NCBI GenBank assembly: GCA_031283395.1
Contig: JAITBV010000102.1
Location: forward strand, 1 to 7,821
Source of the DNA: Candidatus Adiutrix sp.
GTDB taxonomy: Bacteria > Desulfobacterota > Desulfarculia > Adiutricales > Adiutricaceae
DNA: 7,821 nucleotides
Direction of reading: 5' to 3'
Shown here in pieces: positions 1 to 5,455 of the stretch. A program made the translations under genes and the position numbers. Below the pieces are notes generated by a model, which saw nothing but the letters and a program-made list of their open reading frames with translations, ran no database searches and had not been told where the DNA came from. The number at the start of each line of letters is the position of its first letter. The first letter of the stretch is position 1.

Positions 1-550
1 ATTGCCAGTAGGGCGAGCAGGCGTAATCGGCCATGAGGCCGGCCCCCACCAAGGCCGGCATGAAACCCAGGCCCCGCTCCAGGCCCTTAAGGAAGGGGGT
101 GGCCATGATCAGGCGCAGGTCGCCCTGGGAGCGGTTGACGGCATCGTAAAAAAGCATGACGGGCGAAGTGTCGTTGAGGCTGAGAGCGGCCAGTTTCCGG
201 CCGAGTTCAAGCCCGGCCTCTTCCTCATCCCGGTCAAGGCCGTCCTGGGTCAGGACCTCGCACTGGACGTCTTCCAGCCAGATGGCCGCCAGGACGACCT
301 GGCAGCCGGCGTAGCCGAATCTGTCATTGGTGATGGCCCCGACCGCCCCGCCGCCGATTATTTTGGCTTTCGGCCCCAGCACCGAGGCCGCCGCTGAAAT
401 CAAAGCCTTGGGATCGTGGCGGATGGTGGAAAACAAAAGGGCCAGGTCGCAGGGGCGGCTCCGGTCGGCCTCTTTCAAGGCCCCGGCCGCGGCCTGCTTG
501 CCGGCCCGGATGGTGTCTGGATTGTCGCTGTAGCCAACGCCTACGCGCAT
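1..550 (-). CDS. FIST-domain protein, N-terminal part (runs off left edge)
   Basis: The 183 codons visible begin MRVGVGYSDNPDTIRAG and match the start of FIST N domains. These are sensory modules thought to bind small ligands such as amino acids and are found in signal-transduction proteins. Visible hallmarks are the opening VGVGYS strand, a glycine-rich IIGGGAVGAIT segment near residues 64-74 and FMPALVGAGL near 163-172. Full-length FIST proteins usually have about 370-400 residues with a FIST C domain after this part, so about half lies outside the window. The ATG at 550 is the most upstream possible start because an in-frame TAA (553-551) abuts it. The ribosome binding site is weak. It follows the M20 peptidase after 143 bases containing hairpins. 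The family call is by recognition of the N-terminal pattern; ligand and partner are unknown. Confidence 0.75.
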   Translation of the reverse strand, partial: MRVGVGYSDNPDTIRAGKQAAAGALKEADRSRPCDLALLFSTIRHDPKALISAAASVLGPKAKIIGGGAVGAITNDRFGYAGCQVVLAAIWLEDVQCEVLTQDGLDRDEEEAGLELGRKLAALSLNDTSPVMLFYDAVNRSQGDLRLIMATPFLKGLERGLGFMPALVGAGLMADYACSPYWQ

Positions 551-583
551 TTACGCCTGTCTGGTTTCCAGCCGCTTCGCCAT
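551..583 (-). CDS. possible 11-codon leader ORF abutting the FIST gene
   Basis: An ATG at 583-581 opens MAKRLETRQA and ends at TAA 553-551, directly touching the FIST start codon at 550 in the same frame. Such an arrangement could couple leader translation to the main gene. No convincing Shine-Dalgarno lies upstream of it, and the upstream sequence is rather anti-Shine-Dalgarno-like (GCCTCCT on the minus strand). Chance occurrence is quite possible. Confidence 0.15.
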   Translation of the reverse strand: MAKRLETRQA

Positions 584-626
584 AGTTCAGGAGGCGTCAA
601 CCGGCTCGGGTTTCCTTTAAGCAAAA

Positions 627-672
627 CCAGCCAAAACAAGTTTTTGGCCGGGCTCCCATCACAAAACTTGTT
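627..672 (-). promoter_or_regulatory. two overlapping, mutually exclusive hairpins upstream of the FIST gene
   Basis: There is a perfect 10-bp inverted repeat, AACAAGTTTT at 635-644 with AAAACTTGTT at 663-672 (18-base loop). A second stem pairs 642-651 with 627-636 (about 10 bp, one G-T wobble, 5-base loop) and on the minus strand is followed by TTTT. The two stems share bases 635-636 and 642-644, so only one can form at a time. This resembles an attenuator, or a weak terminator for the upstream peptidase gene. The AT-rich repeat could equally be a protein operator. No known element is recognised. Confidence 0.35.
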
Positions 673-674
673 CT

Positions 675-683
675 AGCATAACA
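675..683 (-). promoter_or_regulatory. weak extended -10 promoter candidate for the FIST gene
   Basis: On the minus strand TGTTATGCT fits an extended -10 (TGnTATnnT) just after the M20 peptidase stop codon. No good -35 lies 16-18 bases upstream; the TTGACC present (698-693) is only 11 bases away. If real, transcription would start inside the inverted repeat at 663-672. Confidence 0.25.
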
Positions 684-693
684 CATTTGGGGG

Positions 694-1860
694 TCAAATT
701 CCACTCCGGCCCTCGGCCGCCTCCCAGATTATTTCCGCCACCAGCCGCCCGCAATCGATGAGTTGGGCGATGGATTGTTCCTCCCTGGGGGTATGGGCCT
801 GGCTGAAGCCCGGGGCCAGACCCACCGCGGTCAGGCCGTGCTGGTTGAAATGGTTGCCGTCCATACCCCCGCCGGTACCCGTGACGCGGGCGGTCAGGCC
901 CAGGTTTTTCATGGCCCGGCGGGCCAGGTCTATGGCCGGATGGTCTTCTTCGACCCGGAAGGTCAGGTATTCAAGGCTGGTTTCCATTTGGGCCTCGGCT
1001 CCGAATTCCCGGGCGGTCTCTTCAAAGACCAGTTTCACCTTTTCGAGATAGGCCTTAAGTTCCGCCTGGTCCGTGCTGCGGGCCTCGCCCTTTATCTCGC
1101 AGCGCTCGCAGACGATATTGGTGGCCTGGCCGGCCTGGATGACGCCGAAATTGCTGGTGCTAACGGGGGACAGCCGCCCTTCGGGGAGGCGGGTGAGGGC
1201 GGTGGCCGCCACTCGTATGGCTGAAAGCCCGGTCTCCGGGGCGATGCCGGCGTGGGCGCTCCGGCCATGGACGGTTATGAGGAAACTGTATTGGGTCGGC
1301 GCCTGGTTGACGATGAGACCCAGGTCGCCGCCGCAGTCCAGAACGTAAGCCGTCCGGGCCTTGAGCCGGCTGAAGTCCAGGTGCCTGGCCCCCAAAAGCC
1401 CGATCTCCTCGGCCGCTGAAAAGACGACCTCCACCTCGCCGTGGGGCCGGCCCGCGGCCCGCACCCGGCGCAGGCCGTCGAGGATGGCCGCCAGGCCTGT
1501 CACGTCGTCGGCCGCCAGGATGGAAGTGCCGTCGCTGGTGATGATTCCCCGGGCCTCGTCCACCACCGGCCGGATGCGGCCGTGATTTTCCACCCGGTCC
1601 ATATGGGCGGAAAACATGATCACGGGCCGGCCCGCCTCGCCGGGCAGGCGGGCGATGAGATTGCCGGCCTCGCCGCCGAGACGGCCTCCGACGTCGTCCT
1701 CTTCCACGTCAAGGCCCAGGGCGGTCAGCCTGGCCCGAAGATCGTCGGCGATGGCCCGCTCCTTAAGGGAGTTGACGTTCAACCGGACCAGGTCCAGGAA
1801 ATCTTCGATTATGGGGGCTGCGGGCATGGAGGGTTCAGGGCCGCCCGGTCGGGGGCTCAT
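694..1860 (-). CDS. M20-family zinc metallopeptidase (PepT-like)
   Basis: The 388-residue cytoplasmic protein is a di-zinc aminopeptidase/deacylase of the M20 family, closest by eye to the peptidase-T-like branch. Metal and catalytic residues are all visible: H86 and D88 in SAHMDRV, bridging D118 in ILAADDVTG, the catalytic/metal pair E151-E152 in SAAEEIGLLG, D175 in YVLDCGG, and H356 in FSQAHTPREE. The inserted dimerisation (lid) domain carries GRSAHAG around 199-205. The length fits the family. The ATG at 1860 overlaps the infA stop as ATGA, suggesting translational coupling. No clear Shine-Dalgarno precedes it or the alternative Met12. The first 15 residues (proline-rich) are not conserved in appearance, so a start at Met12 remains possible. 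The true substrate (tripeptide or another amide) cannot be read from the sequence. Confidence 0.88.
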   Translation of the reverse strand: MSPRPGGPEPSMPAAPIIEDFLDLVRLNVNSLKERAIADDLRARLTALGLDVEEDDVGGRLGGEAGNLIARLPGEAGRPVIMFSAHMDRVENHGRIRPVVDEARGIITSDGTSILAADDVTGLAAILDGLRRVRAAGRPHGEVEVVFSAAEEIGLLGARHLDFSRLKARTAYVLDCGGDLGLIVNQAPTQYSFLITVHGRSAHAGIAPETGLSAIRVAATALTRLPEGRLSPVSTSNFGVIQAGQATNIVCERCEIKGEARSTDQAELKAYLEKVKLVFEETAREFGAEAQMETSLEYLTFRVEEDHPAIDLARRAMKNLGLTARVTGTGGGMDGNHFNQHGLTAVGLAPGFSQAHTPREEQSIAQLIDCGRLVAEIIWEAAEGRSGI

Positions 1861-2075
1861 TTCAGGCGGTAGGTGATAAGCCCGTGGGTGGGGTCGTAGG
1901 GCGAAACGGCCACTTCCACCCGGTCACCCATGAGCACGCGGATCTTAAAGCGCTTGAGACGGCCCGAAAGCATGGCCCGGATCTTCACGCCATCGGCGGT
2001 TTCAACGTCCAGGTGTCCGCCTCCCAGGGTCTGGGTGACCTTGCCTTCCAGTTTCATCAGGTCGTCTCTAGCCAA
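1857..2075 (-). CDS. infA: translation initiation factor IF-1
   Basis: A 72-residue S1/OB-fold protein that binds the 30S A site during initiation. With the TTG at 2075 as start the protein reads MARDDLMKLEGKV and aligns without gaps to the N-terminus of E. coli IF-1 (MAKEDNIEMQGTV), giving exactly the canonical 72 residues. Further matches are SGRLKRFKIRVLMGD and the end SPYDPTHGLITYRLK. A GTG at 2081 gives a two-residue longer frame, but that codon is itself part of the near-perfect ribosome binding site GAGGTGATC, so TTG is preferred. It has its own promoter upstream and overlaps the M20 peptidase by four bases. Identity is very secure; the TTG start is strongly supported but inferred. Confidence 0.95.
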   Translation of the reverse strand: MARDDLMKLEGKVTQTLGGGHLDVETADGVKIRAMLSGRLKRFKIRVLMGDRVEVAVSPYDPTHGLITYRLK

Positions 2076-2087
2076 GATCACCTCTTT
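2076..2087 (-). promoter_or_regulatory. strong ribosome binding site of infA that decides a TTG start
   Basis: AAAGAGGTGATC on the minus strand matches the extended Shine-Dalgarno AAGGAGGTGATC with one mismatch. It leaves five bases between GAGG and the TTG at 2075-2073. The competing GTG (2081-2079) lies within it and has no correctly spaced site of its own. Confidence 0.85.
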
Positions 2088-2136
2088 ATGGTTTTTGGGG
2101 CCGTTGAGCTTTATAAATAACGCTGGTCAATATTTC

Positions 2137-2166
2137 ATTGTATCTTACCGGCCCCTGGTTAGTCAA
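2137..2166 (-). promoter_or_regulatory. sigma70-type promoter for infA
   Basis: On the minus strand TTGACT (2166-2161, 5 of 6 to consensus) is followed after 18 bases by TACAAT (2142-2137, 5 of 6). Transcription would start near 2130, giving a leader of about 55 bases before the TTG of infA. It lies between htpX and infA, marking infA plus the M20 peptidase as a separate transcription unit. Confidence 0.72.
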
Positions 2167-2174
2167 CGATTTTT

Positions 2175-2207
2175 GCCTCTCTCCCGGGCCTTCGGCGGGA
2201 GAGAGGC
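2175..2207 (-). terminator. 12-bp GC-rich hairpin after htpX, no T-tract on this strand
   Basis: Bases 2175-2186 and 2196-2207 form a perfect 12-bp inverted repeat (GCCTCTCTCCCG with its complement) around a 9-base loop, beginning 7 bases after the htpX stop. On the transcribed strand the stem is followed by AAAAA rather than T, so it is not a classical intrinsic terminator. It may be a T-less terminator, a 3'-end stabiliser, or part of the infA upstream region. Confidence 0.5.
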
Positions 2208-2214
2208 GCCCGGG

Positions 2215-3057
2215 TCATATTATCTCGCCCCGCAGCCGGGCGATGCGCTCCTCCAGGGGCGGATGGGTGGCGAAGAGATTTTTCAGCGAACGCTGGTTCA
2301 AGGGGCTGACGATGTAAAGGTGGGCCGCTCCCGGGACGGAGCGCCGGGACTGGCCTTGCCGGCGGCCCAGCTTGTCCAGGGCCGAGGCCAGGCCGTCAGG
2401 GGTGCCGGCAATGTCGGCCCCCCCGTCGTCGGCCAGGTATTCCCGCGAGCGGGAAATGGCCGCCTGGATTACCAGGGCCGCCATCGGGGCCAGGAAGGCC
2501 ATCAGGAGGGCCGCTACCGGGTGGCCGCCGCCCCGGTTTCGGCCGGAACCCAGGAACATCAGGCCGAAGCGGGTAAGGTCGGCCAGGAGCATGACCGCCC
2601 CGGCCAGGACCGCGGCCAGGGAACCCACCAGGATGTCGCGGTTCTTGACATGGGCCAATTCATGGCCCAGCACCCCGGCCAGCTCTTCGCGGTTCAGAAG
2701 GTTTAAAAGGCCCGTGGTCACGGCCACCACCGCCTGGCCGGGGCCGCGGCCGGTGGCGAAGGCGTTGGGGGCCGGGTCGTCCACCACGGCCAGGCGGGGC
2801 ATGGGCAATTCCGCCCTCTCCGCCAGGTGGGCCGTCAGGGCGTGGAGTTCCGGAGCCGCTTCCGGGCCCACCAGCCGGGCCCCGGTCTGGGCCAGCACCA
2901 AATTGGCCGAAAACCACCAGGCCGAGAGGTTCATCACCAGGGCCAGGACCAGGGCGGCCTTCAAACCCTGGTCGCCGCCCAGAAGGAGGCCGAAGGACAG
3001 GACCACCAGGGTCAGGGCGGTCAACAGGAGGACTGAACGGATATGGTTGTCGAGCAT
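2215..3057 (-). CDS. htpX: HtpX-type membrane zinc metalloprotease (M48)
   Basis: A 280-residue inner-membrane protease that degrades misfolded or damaged membrane proteins, with its active site facing the cytoplasm. Two hydrophobic segments lie at about residues 7-27 and 33-55, followed by the peptidase domain. The zinc site is HELAH at 132-136, with the third ligand E206 in REYLADD. Two more hydrophobic segments lie at about 143-168 and 181-200. PNAFATGRG (97-105), just before the catalytic domain, and FATHPPLEERI (262-272) near the end are typical HtpX motifs. The length is normal (about 280-295). The start ATG at 3057 is preceded by GAGGCGGACC, whose GAGG overlaps the stop of the upstream hydrolase gene, so the two are probably cotranscribed and coupled. 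No heat-shock promoter is seen directly upstream. Confidence 0.95.
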   Translation of the reverse strand: MLDNHIRSVLLLTALTLVVLSFGLLLGGDQGLKAALVLALVMNLSAWWFSANLVLAQTGARLVGPEAAPELHALTAHLAERAELPMPRLAVVDDPAPNAFATGRGPGQAVVAVTTGLLNLLNREELAGVLGHELAHVKNRDILVGSLAAVLAGAVMLLADLTRFGLMFLGSGRNRGGGHPVAALLMAFLAPMAALVIQAAISRSREYLADDGGADIAGTPDGLASALDKLGRRQGQSRRSVPGAAHLYIVSPLNQRSLKNLFATHPPLEERIARLRGEII

Positions 3058-3065
3058 GGTCCGCC

Positions 3066-3731
3066 TCAGGATCCGAAAAAGCGGCGCACCGTCCTGAAGT
3101 TGTCCCGGACCAGATCCGCTCCCACCACGGCCGGGCCGTGGCCGGGCAGGACCAGGTCAACTTTTTCCAGCCCGGCCAAAAGGTCCAGGCTGGCTGAAAG
3201 GGCCTGCGGGCTGCCCCCCGGGAAATCGACCCGGCCGATGGAGCCGGCGAAGAGCACGTCGCCGGTGATCAGCAGCCCGGCCTCCGGCCAGTGGAGGCAC
3301 AGGCTGCCCGGGGTGTGCCCGGGGGTCAGGTGGAGTTGGACGACCTTGTCGCCCAGGTCCAGGGGCCCCGGCTCCAAAAGGCGGCCGATGGAGCCCCGGG
3401 GATAATCCAGGCCCATCCAGGGAAAGAATTCCCGGCCCGCCCCGGCCAGGAATCCGGCCTCCGCCTCGCTCATGGCCTGGACCGCCCCATAGTCGAATTC
3501 CAGAAATTCCCCGGCCTCCATATGGTCGGGGTGACAGTGGGTGTGGAGGACCAGGCTTATGTCCCGGGGGCTTAGGCCGTCCTCCTCCAGCCTGGCCGCC
3601 AGGGCCGGCCACAGGTGCTTGTGCCCGGGGTCGATGATGACTTTTTCCGGGCCGTCCAGGACGATGGTGTTGCAGTTGTTTTCCCTGGCCGAGCTGAAGG
3701 GGTAGAAATAAACCGAAGGGGCCACCAGCAT
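3066..3731 (-). CDS. metallo-beta-lactamase-fold hydrolase (glyoxalase II-like)
   Basis: A 221-residue soluble hydrolase with a complete di-metal site: HTHCHPDH (H65, H67, D69, H70), H139 in TPGHTPG, D158 in ITGDVLF and H198 in LPGHG. The layout resembles hydroxyacylglutathione hydrolase-like MBL proteins that cleave thioesters, but the substrate-binding C-terminal domain of true glyoxalase II is absent (about 250 residues are usual), so glutathione specificity is not implied. AGSIGRVDFPGG (162-173) is typical of the glyoxalase II/sulfur dioxygenase-like group. The start ATG at 3731 has AAGGAG seven bases upstream. htpX follows after 8 bases. GC content is higher than in the arsenic cluster upstream. 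The reaction is uncertain; a persulfide dioxygenase or a general thioesterase is also possible. Confidence 0.85.
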   Translation of the reverse strand: MLVAPSVYFYPFSSARENNCNTIVLDGPEKVIIDPGHKHLWPALAARLEEDGLSPRDISLVLHTHCHPDHMEAGEFLEFDYGAVQAMSEAEAGFLAGAGREFFPWMGLDYPRGSIGRLLEPGPLDLGDKVVQLHLTPGHTPGSLCLHWPEAGLLITGDVLFAGSIGRVDFPGGSPQALSASLDLLAGLEKVDLVLPGHGPAVVGADLVRDNFRTVRRFFGS

Positions 3732-3739
3732 GGTCGTCT

Positions 3740-3779
3740 CCTTGGATTAAAGCTGTTTTCCAAGGCTTAAGAATAAGCC
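3740..3779 (-). promoter_or_regulatory. paired hairpins partly covering the ribosome binding site of the MBL gene
   Basis: On the minus strand GGCTTA (3779-3774) pairs with TAAGCC (3769-3764) around a 4-base loop. Next, CCTTGGA (3765-3759) pairs with TCCAAGG (3746-3740) around 12 bases. The second stem contains AAGG of the AAGGAG Shine-Dalgarno at 3743-3738. The stems share two bases (3765-3764), so they compete at the junction. This could tune translation of the hydrolase, but the stems are short and could be chance. Confidence 0.3.
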
Positions 3780-3805
3780 CAATTTCCGCCCCCGTCAAGC
3801 CGGGA

Positions 3806-4513
3806 CTAAGTCACGAAAAAGAGGCATTGTTTTTTTAGACATTCCTTATTGCGCTCTGAAAAATGACACTCGATTTTTTCAGTCAGGTCCATTTTTACGC
3901 CGACATTTTCGGCAATAAACGGCACGGCGGTTTTTATTGCGATAAACCCGTCGCGCTTGCAGCAGCGCGGACCGCCCGATCCGGCGATATTTTTAAGGCA
4001 TTCCGCGGTCATCAGATTGGACAGTTTCCAGCTATTGCCGGCCAGGGGTGTGCTGCCGGTAATGATACTCGTAAATATGCCCGCGCTGGTTCCGGCCCCG
4101 CAGTTGCCCCAAAGCCCGCATATGCCGCCGGGTACCTGGCTGCCCCGCTGACTCATGATCTTCAGCGCTTCCGTAAGGTCGATCCGGCCGCCGCAATTAC
4201 GATAGGCCGCCAATAGAGCGGAGCCTATCAGAACATGATGCTCCGGTCCATGCATATGCACGGTGGGGTTTTGCATGATCTCATTGGCGATGGCGTAAGG
4301 GTCGCGCTTTTCCGTATTGGCGCAGTAATAAAAAATCACCGGCCTGCTTTTCGCGCCGTGGCATTCGTCGCATATGAAATGGCCGTCTTCGCATTCGGCG
4401 TTGGTCGCGAAACTCCGGCCGCAGCCGGAACATTCAGCTTCATGGGCCTCTTGACTGTATACCAGTGGTTGGCCGCAGAGAAGGCAGGCCTTTTCAAGTT
4501 CATTGCCGCTCAT
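3806..4513 (-). CDS. cysteine-rich DUF5714-type protein with N-terminal zinc-ribbon motifs
   Basis: A 235-residue protein with 17 cysteines. The N-terminal 65 residues hold CLLCG (10-14), CSGCG (28-32) and CEDGHFICDECH (41-52), which look like tandem zinc-binding knuckles. The rest has the signature I associate with DUF5714: HGPEHHVLIGSALL (88-101), VPGGICGLWGNCGAG (127-141), TSIITGSTPL (148-157) and GGPRCCKRD (180-188). No membrane segment is evident. The function of the family is not established; the many conserved Cys and His suggest metal binding or redox/sulfur chemistry. The start ATG at 4513 has AGGAG ten bases upstream. It is the last gene of the arsenic-type run, 58 bases after dsrC. 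The family name is from memory of the motif pattern; the catalytic role is unknown. Confidence 0.75.
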   Translation of the reverse strand: MSGNELEKACLLCGQPLVYSQEAHEAECSGCGRSFATNAECEDGHFICDECHGAKSRPVIFYYCANTEKRDPYAIANEIMQNPTVHMHGPEHHVLIGSALLAAYRNCGGRIDLTEALKIMSQRGSQVPGGICGLWGNCGAGTSAGIFTSIITGSTPLAGNSWKLSNLMTAECLKNIAGSGGPRCCKRDGFIAIKTAVPFIAENVGVKMDLTEKIECHFSERNKECLKKQCLFFVT

Positions 4514-4543
4514 TTTTTATAATCTCCTAAAGCCATTTGCAAG

Positions 4544-4551
4544 AAGGAGGT
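4544..4551 (-). promoter_or_regulatory. anti-Shine-Dalgarno-like ACCTCCTT in the leader of the DUF5714 gene
   Basis: The minus-strand leader contains ACCTCCTT, identical to the 3' end of 16S rRNA, 15 bases upstream of the gene's AGGAG (4528-4524). CTCCT in it can pair with that AGGAG (5 bp). This could lower translation of the DUF5714 gene; it may also be chance. Confidence 0.2.
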
Positions 4552-4571
4552 AAAGCAGAATTGGCAGTTCT

Positions 4572-4886
4572 TTAAATACACCCGTGAGGCTTACCCAACC
4601 CGGCAAGTTTACAGGCCCCCCGGCCAGGGCCTGAAGGAAATAGCTCATAGATATATTTGAGCTTTAGCCCCGTCAGCCGGGTAATTAGCTTGACCATAGG
4701 CGGGATGCCATTGGCCCTGTAGTGATCTTGGAGGGCCTTAATCACGGTCCAATGTTCGTCAGTCAACTCAATGTCCTCATTCTGGCTGGCGTACTCGGCC
4801 CATGTTTCGTTCCAGTCATTGAAATCAGCCAAAAAACCTTCATCATCAACTTCAAAAATTTCCCCTTGATATTCAACGGTAGGCAT
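4572..4886 (-). CDS. dsrC: DsrC/TusE-family sulfur carrier protein
   Basis: A 104-residue cytoplasmic protein of the DsrC family. In sulfate reducers DsrC is the substrate carrier of dissimilatory sulfite reductase, holding sulfur as a trisulfide between two C-terminal cysteines; TusE homologues with one Cys act in tRNA thiolation. Here both arm cysteines are present, C92 in GRGACKLAG and penultimate C103 in HGCI, 11 residues apart as in true DsrC. The body is also typical: GFLADFNDW, NGIPPMVKLITRLTG and IYELFPSGPGRG. The start at 4886 gives MPTVEYQGEIFEVDDEGF, the normal family N-terminus, with AAGGGGG upstream. The open frame extends 22 codons further, overlapping the Fe-S gene, but that extension is not conserved-looking. 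No dsrAB is in view, so it is probably a paralogue dedicated to this cluster. Gap to the Fe-S gene: 10 bases. Confidence 0.93.
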   Translation of the reverse strand: MPTVEYQGEIFEVDDEGFLADFNDWNETWAEYASQNEDIELTDEHWTVIKALQDHYRANGIPPMVKLITRLTGLKLKYIYELFPSGPGRGACKLAGLGKPHGCI

Positions 4887-4896
4887 GGACGCCCCC

Positions 4897-5421
4897 TTAA
4901 ACATCGAACACAAAGCCGGAAAGAAACTGTTTGAAAGCTTCCTTTTGATCACTCGTTAATGGCGGGCAGTCATCAGCACCTTTAAGGCCTTCCATCACTC
5001 TGGTGGCGAAAAGCATACAAGTCGGCAGGCCGCACTCTTTACAGTTTGTTTTGGGTAATAGTTTTAAGACTTGCACCATAGTTGGCTTGGGTGGGTCTTC
5101 ATACTTCGGCTCAATGGTCTTCCGGTTCTCCCAGGCGTCATTGATTTCTTTCATCAGCCACTTTAAAATGTTTTCTCCTTCTTCTTCGTCTTTCAAGGCG
5201 TTGACGCAAATCTGCCTGGCATGAACGGACAGAAGTTTGCCATACATTTTAAAGCTGACCGATGGAGGTTCCTTAATGTAGGCATATCCGCCTATAGTGG
5301 CGTTTATGAAGGGCAGAACTTCGCTTATGTCCTCATTGAGATCAGCCACACAATGGAGAGAGGTAGAACCTGGCATACAGCTTGGCAGGGAAAATGTTTT
5401 GGTATATCCAGTCAGTAGCAT
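4897..5421 (-). CDS. Fe-S binding protein with C-terminal Fes (4Fe-4S) domain
   Basis: A 174-residue protein. Its C-terminal domain has LLPKTNCKECGLPTCMLFA, with C127, C130, C135 and C152 in CX2CX4CX16C spacing. This is the 4Fe-4S motif of the Fes domain found in corrinoid Fe-S proteins and RnfB-like electron-transfer proteins. The N-terminal part (residues 1-105) has ADLNEDISEVLPFINA and HARQICVNALKDEEEGE. It recurs, as I remember it, in anaerobes' stand-alone Fe-S proteins but has no assigned role. The start at 5421 is chosen because GGAG lies eight bases upstream and the zinc-ribbon gene ends at 5456. The longer open frame to 5649 runs antiphase through that gene and is low-complexity (SSSRSPKSK). 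It is likely a soluble one-electron carrier serving neighbours in the cluster; the partner is inferred, not seen. Confidence 0.85.
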   Translation of the reverse strand: MLLTGYTKTFSLPSCMPGSTSLHCVADLNEDISEVLPFINATIGGYAYIKEPPSVSFKMYGKLLSVHARQICVNALKDEEEGENILKWLMKEINDAWENRKTIEPKYEDPPKPTMVQVLKLLPKTNCKECGLPTCMLFATRVMEGLKGADDCPPLTSDQKEAFKQFLSGFVFDV

Positions 5422-5455
5422 CGTAATTGCTCCATGTCGCTCGAAAACAGAGACT

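Noticed and set aside
2..676. Plus-strand open frames over the left edge
   Set aside because: They are antisense to the FIST-domain gene, rich in Gly/Arg/Pro and without ribosome binding sites; the minus-strand frame matches a known domain.
1930..3097. Long plus-strand frames (258 and 241 codons) opposite infA and htpX
   Set aside because: Shadow frames of GC-rich coding sequence; both opposing genes are certain and the products are low-complexity with no motif.
2660..3160. Minus-strand 166-codon frame overlapping htpX and the MBL gene
   Set aside because: Out-of-frame reading of htpX, Pro/Gly-rich, no motif.
3157..3798. Minus-strand 213-codon frame overlapping the MBL gene
   Set aside because: Out-of-frame shadow with Gly/Pro/Arg repeats; the MBL frame holds the complete metal site.
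3732..3805. Intrinsic terminator after the DUF5714 gene
   Set aside because: Short stems are present but none is followed by a T-tract on the minus strand, so readthrough into the MBL and htpX genes cannot be excluded.
4541..4575. Plus-strand AAGGAGG as the start signal of a plus-strand gene
   Set aside because: Only a TTG with a four-codon frame follows before a stop; no coding sequence.
4887..4952. 22-codon N-terminal extension of the DsrC-like protein
   Set aside because: Overlaps the end of the Fe-S gene and does not resemble the family; the ATG at 4886 gives the standard N-terminus with a ribosome binding site.
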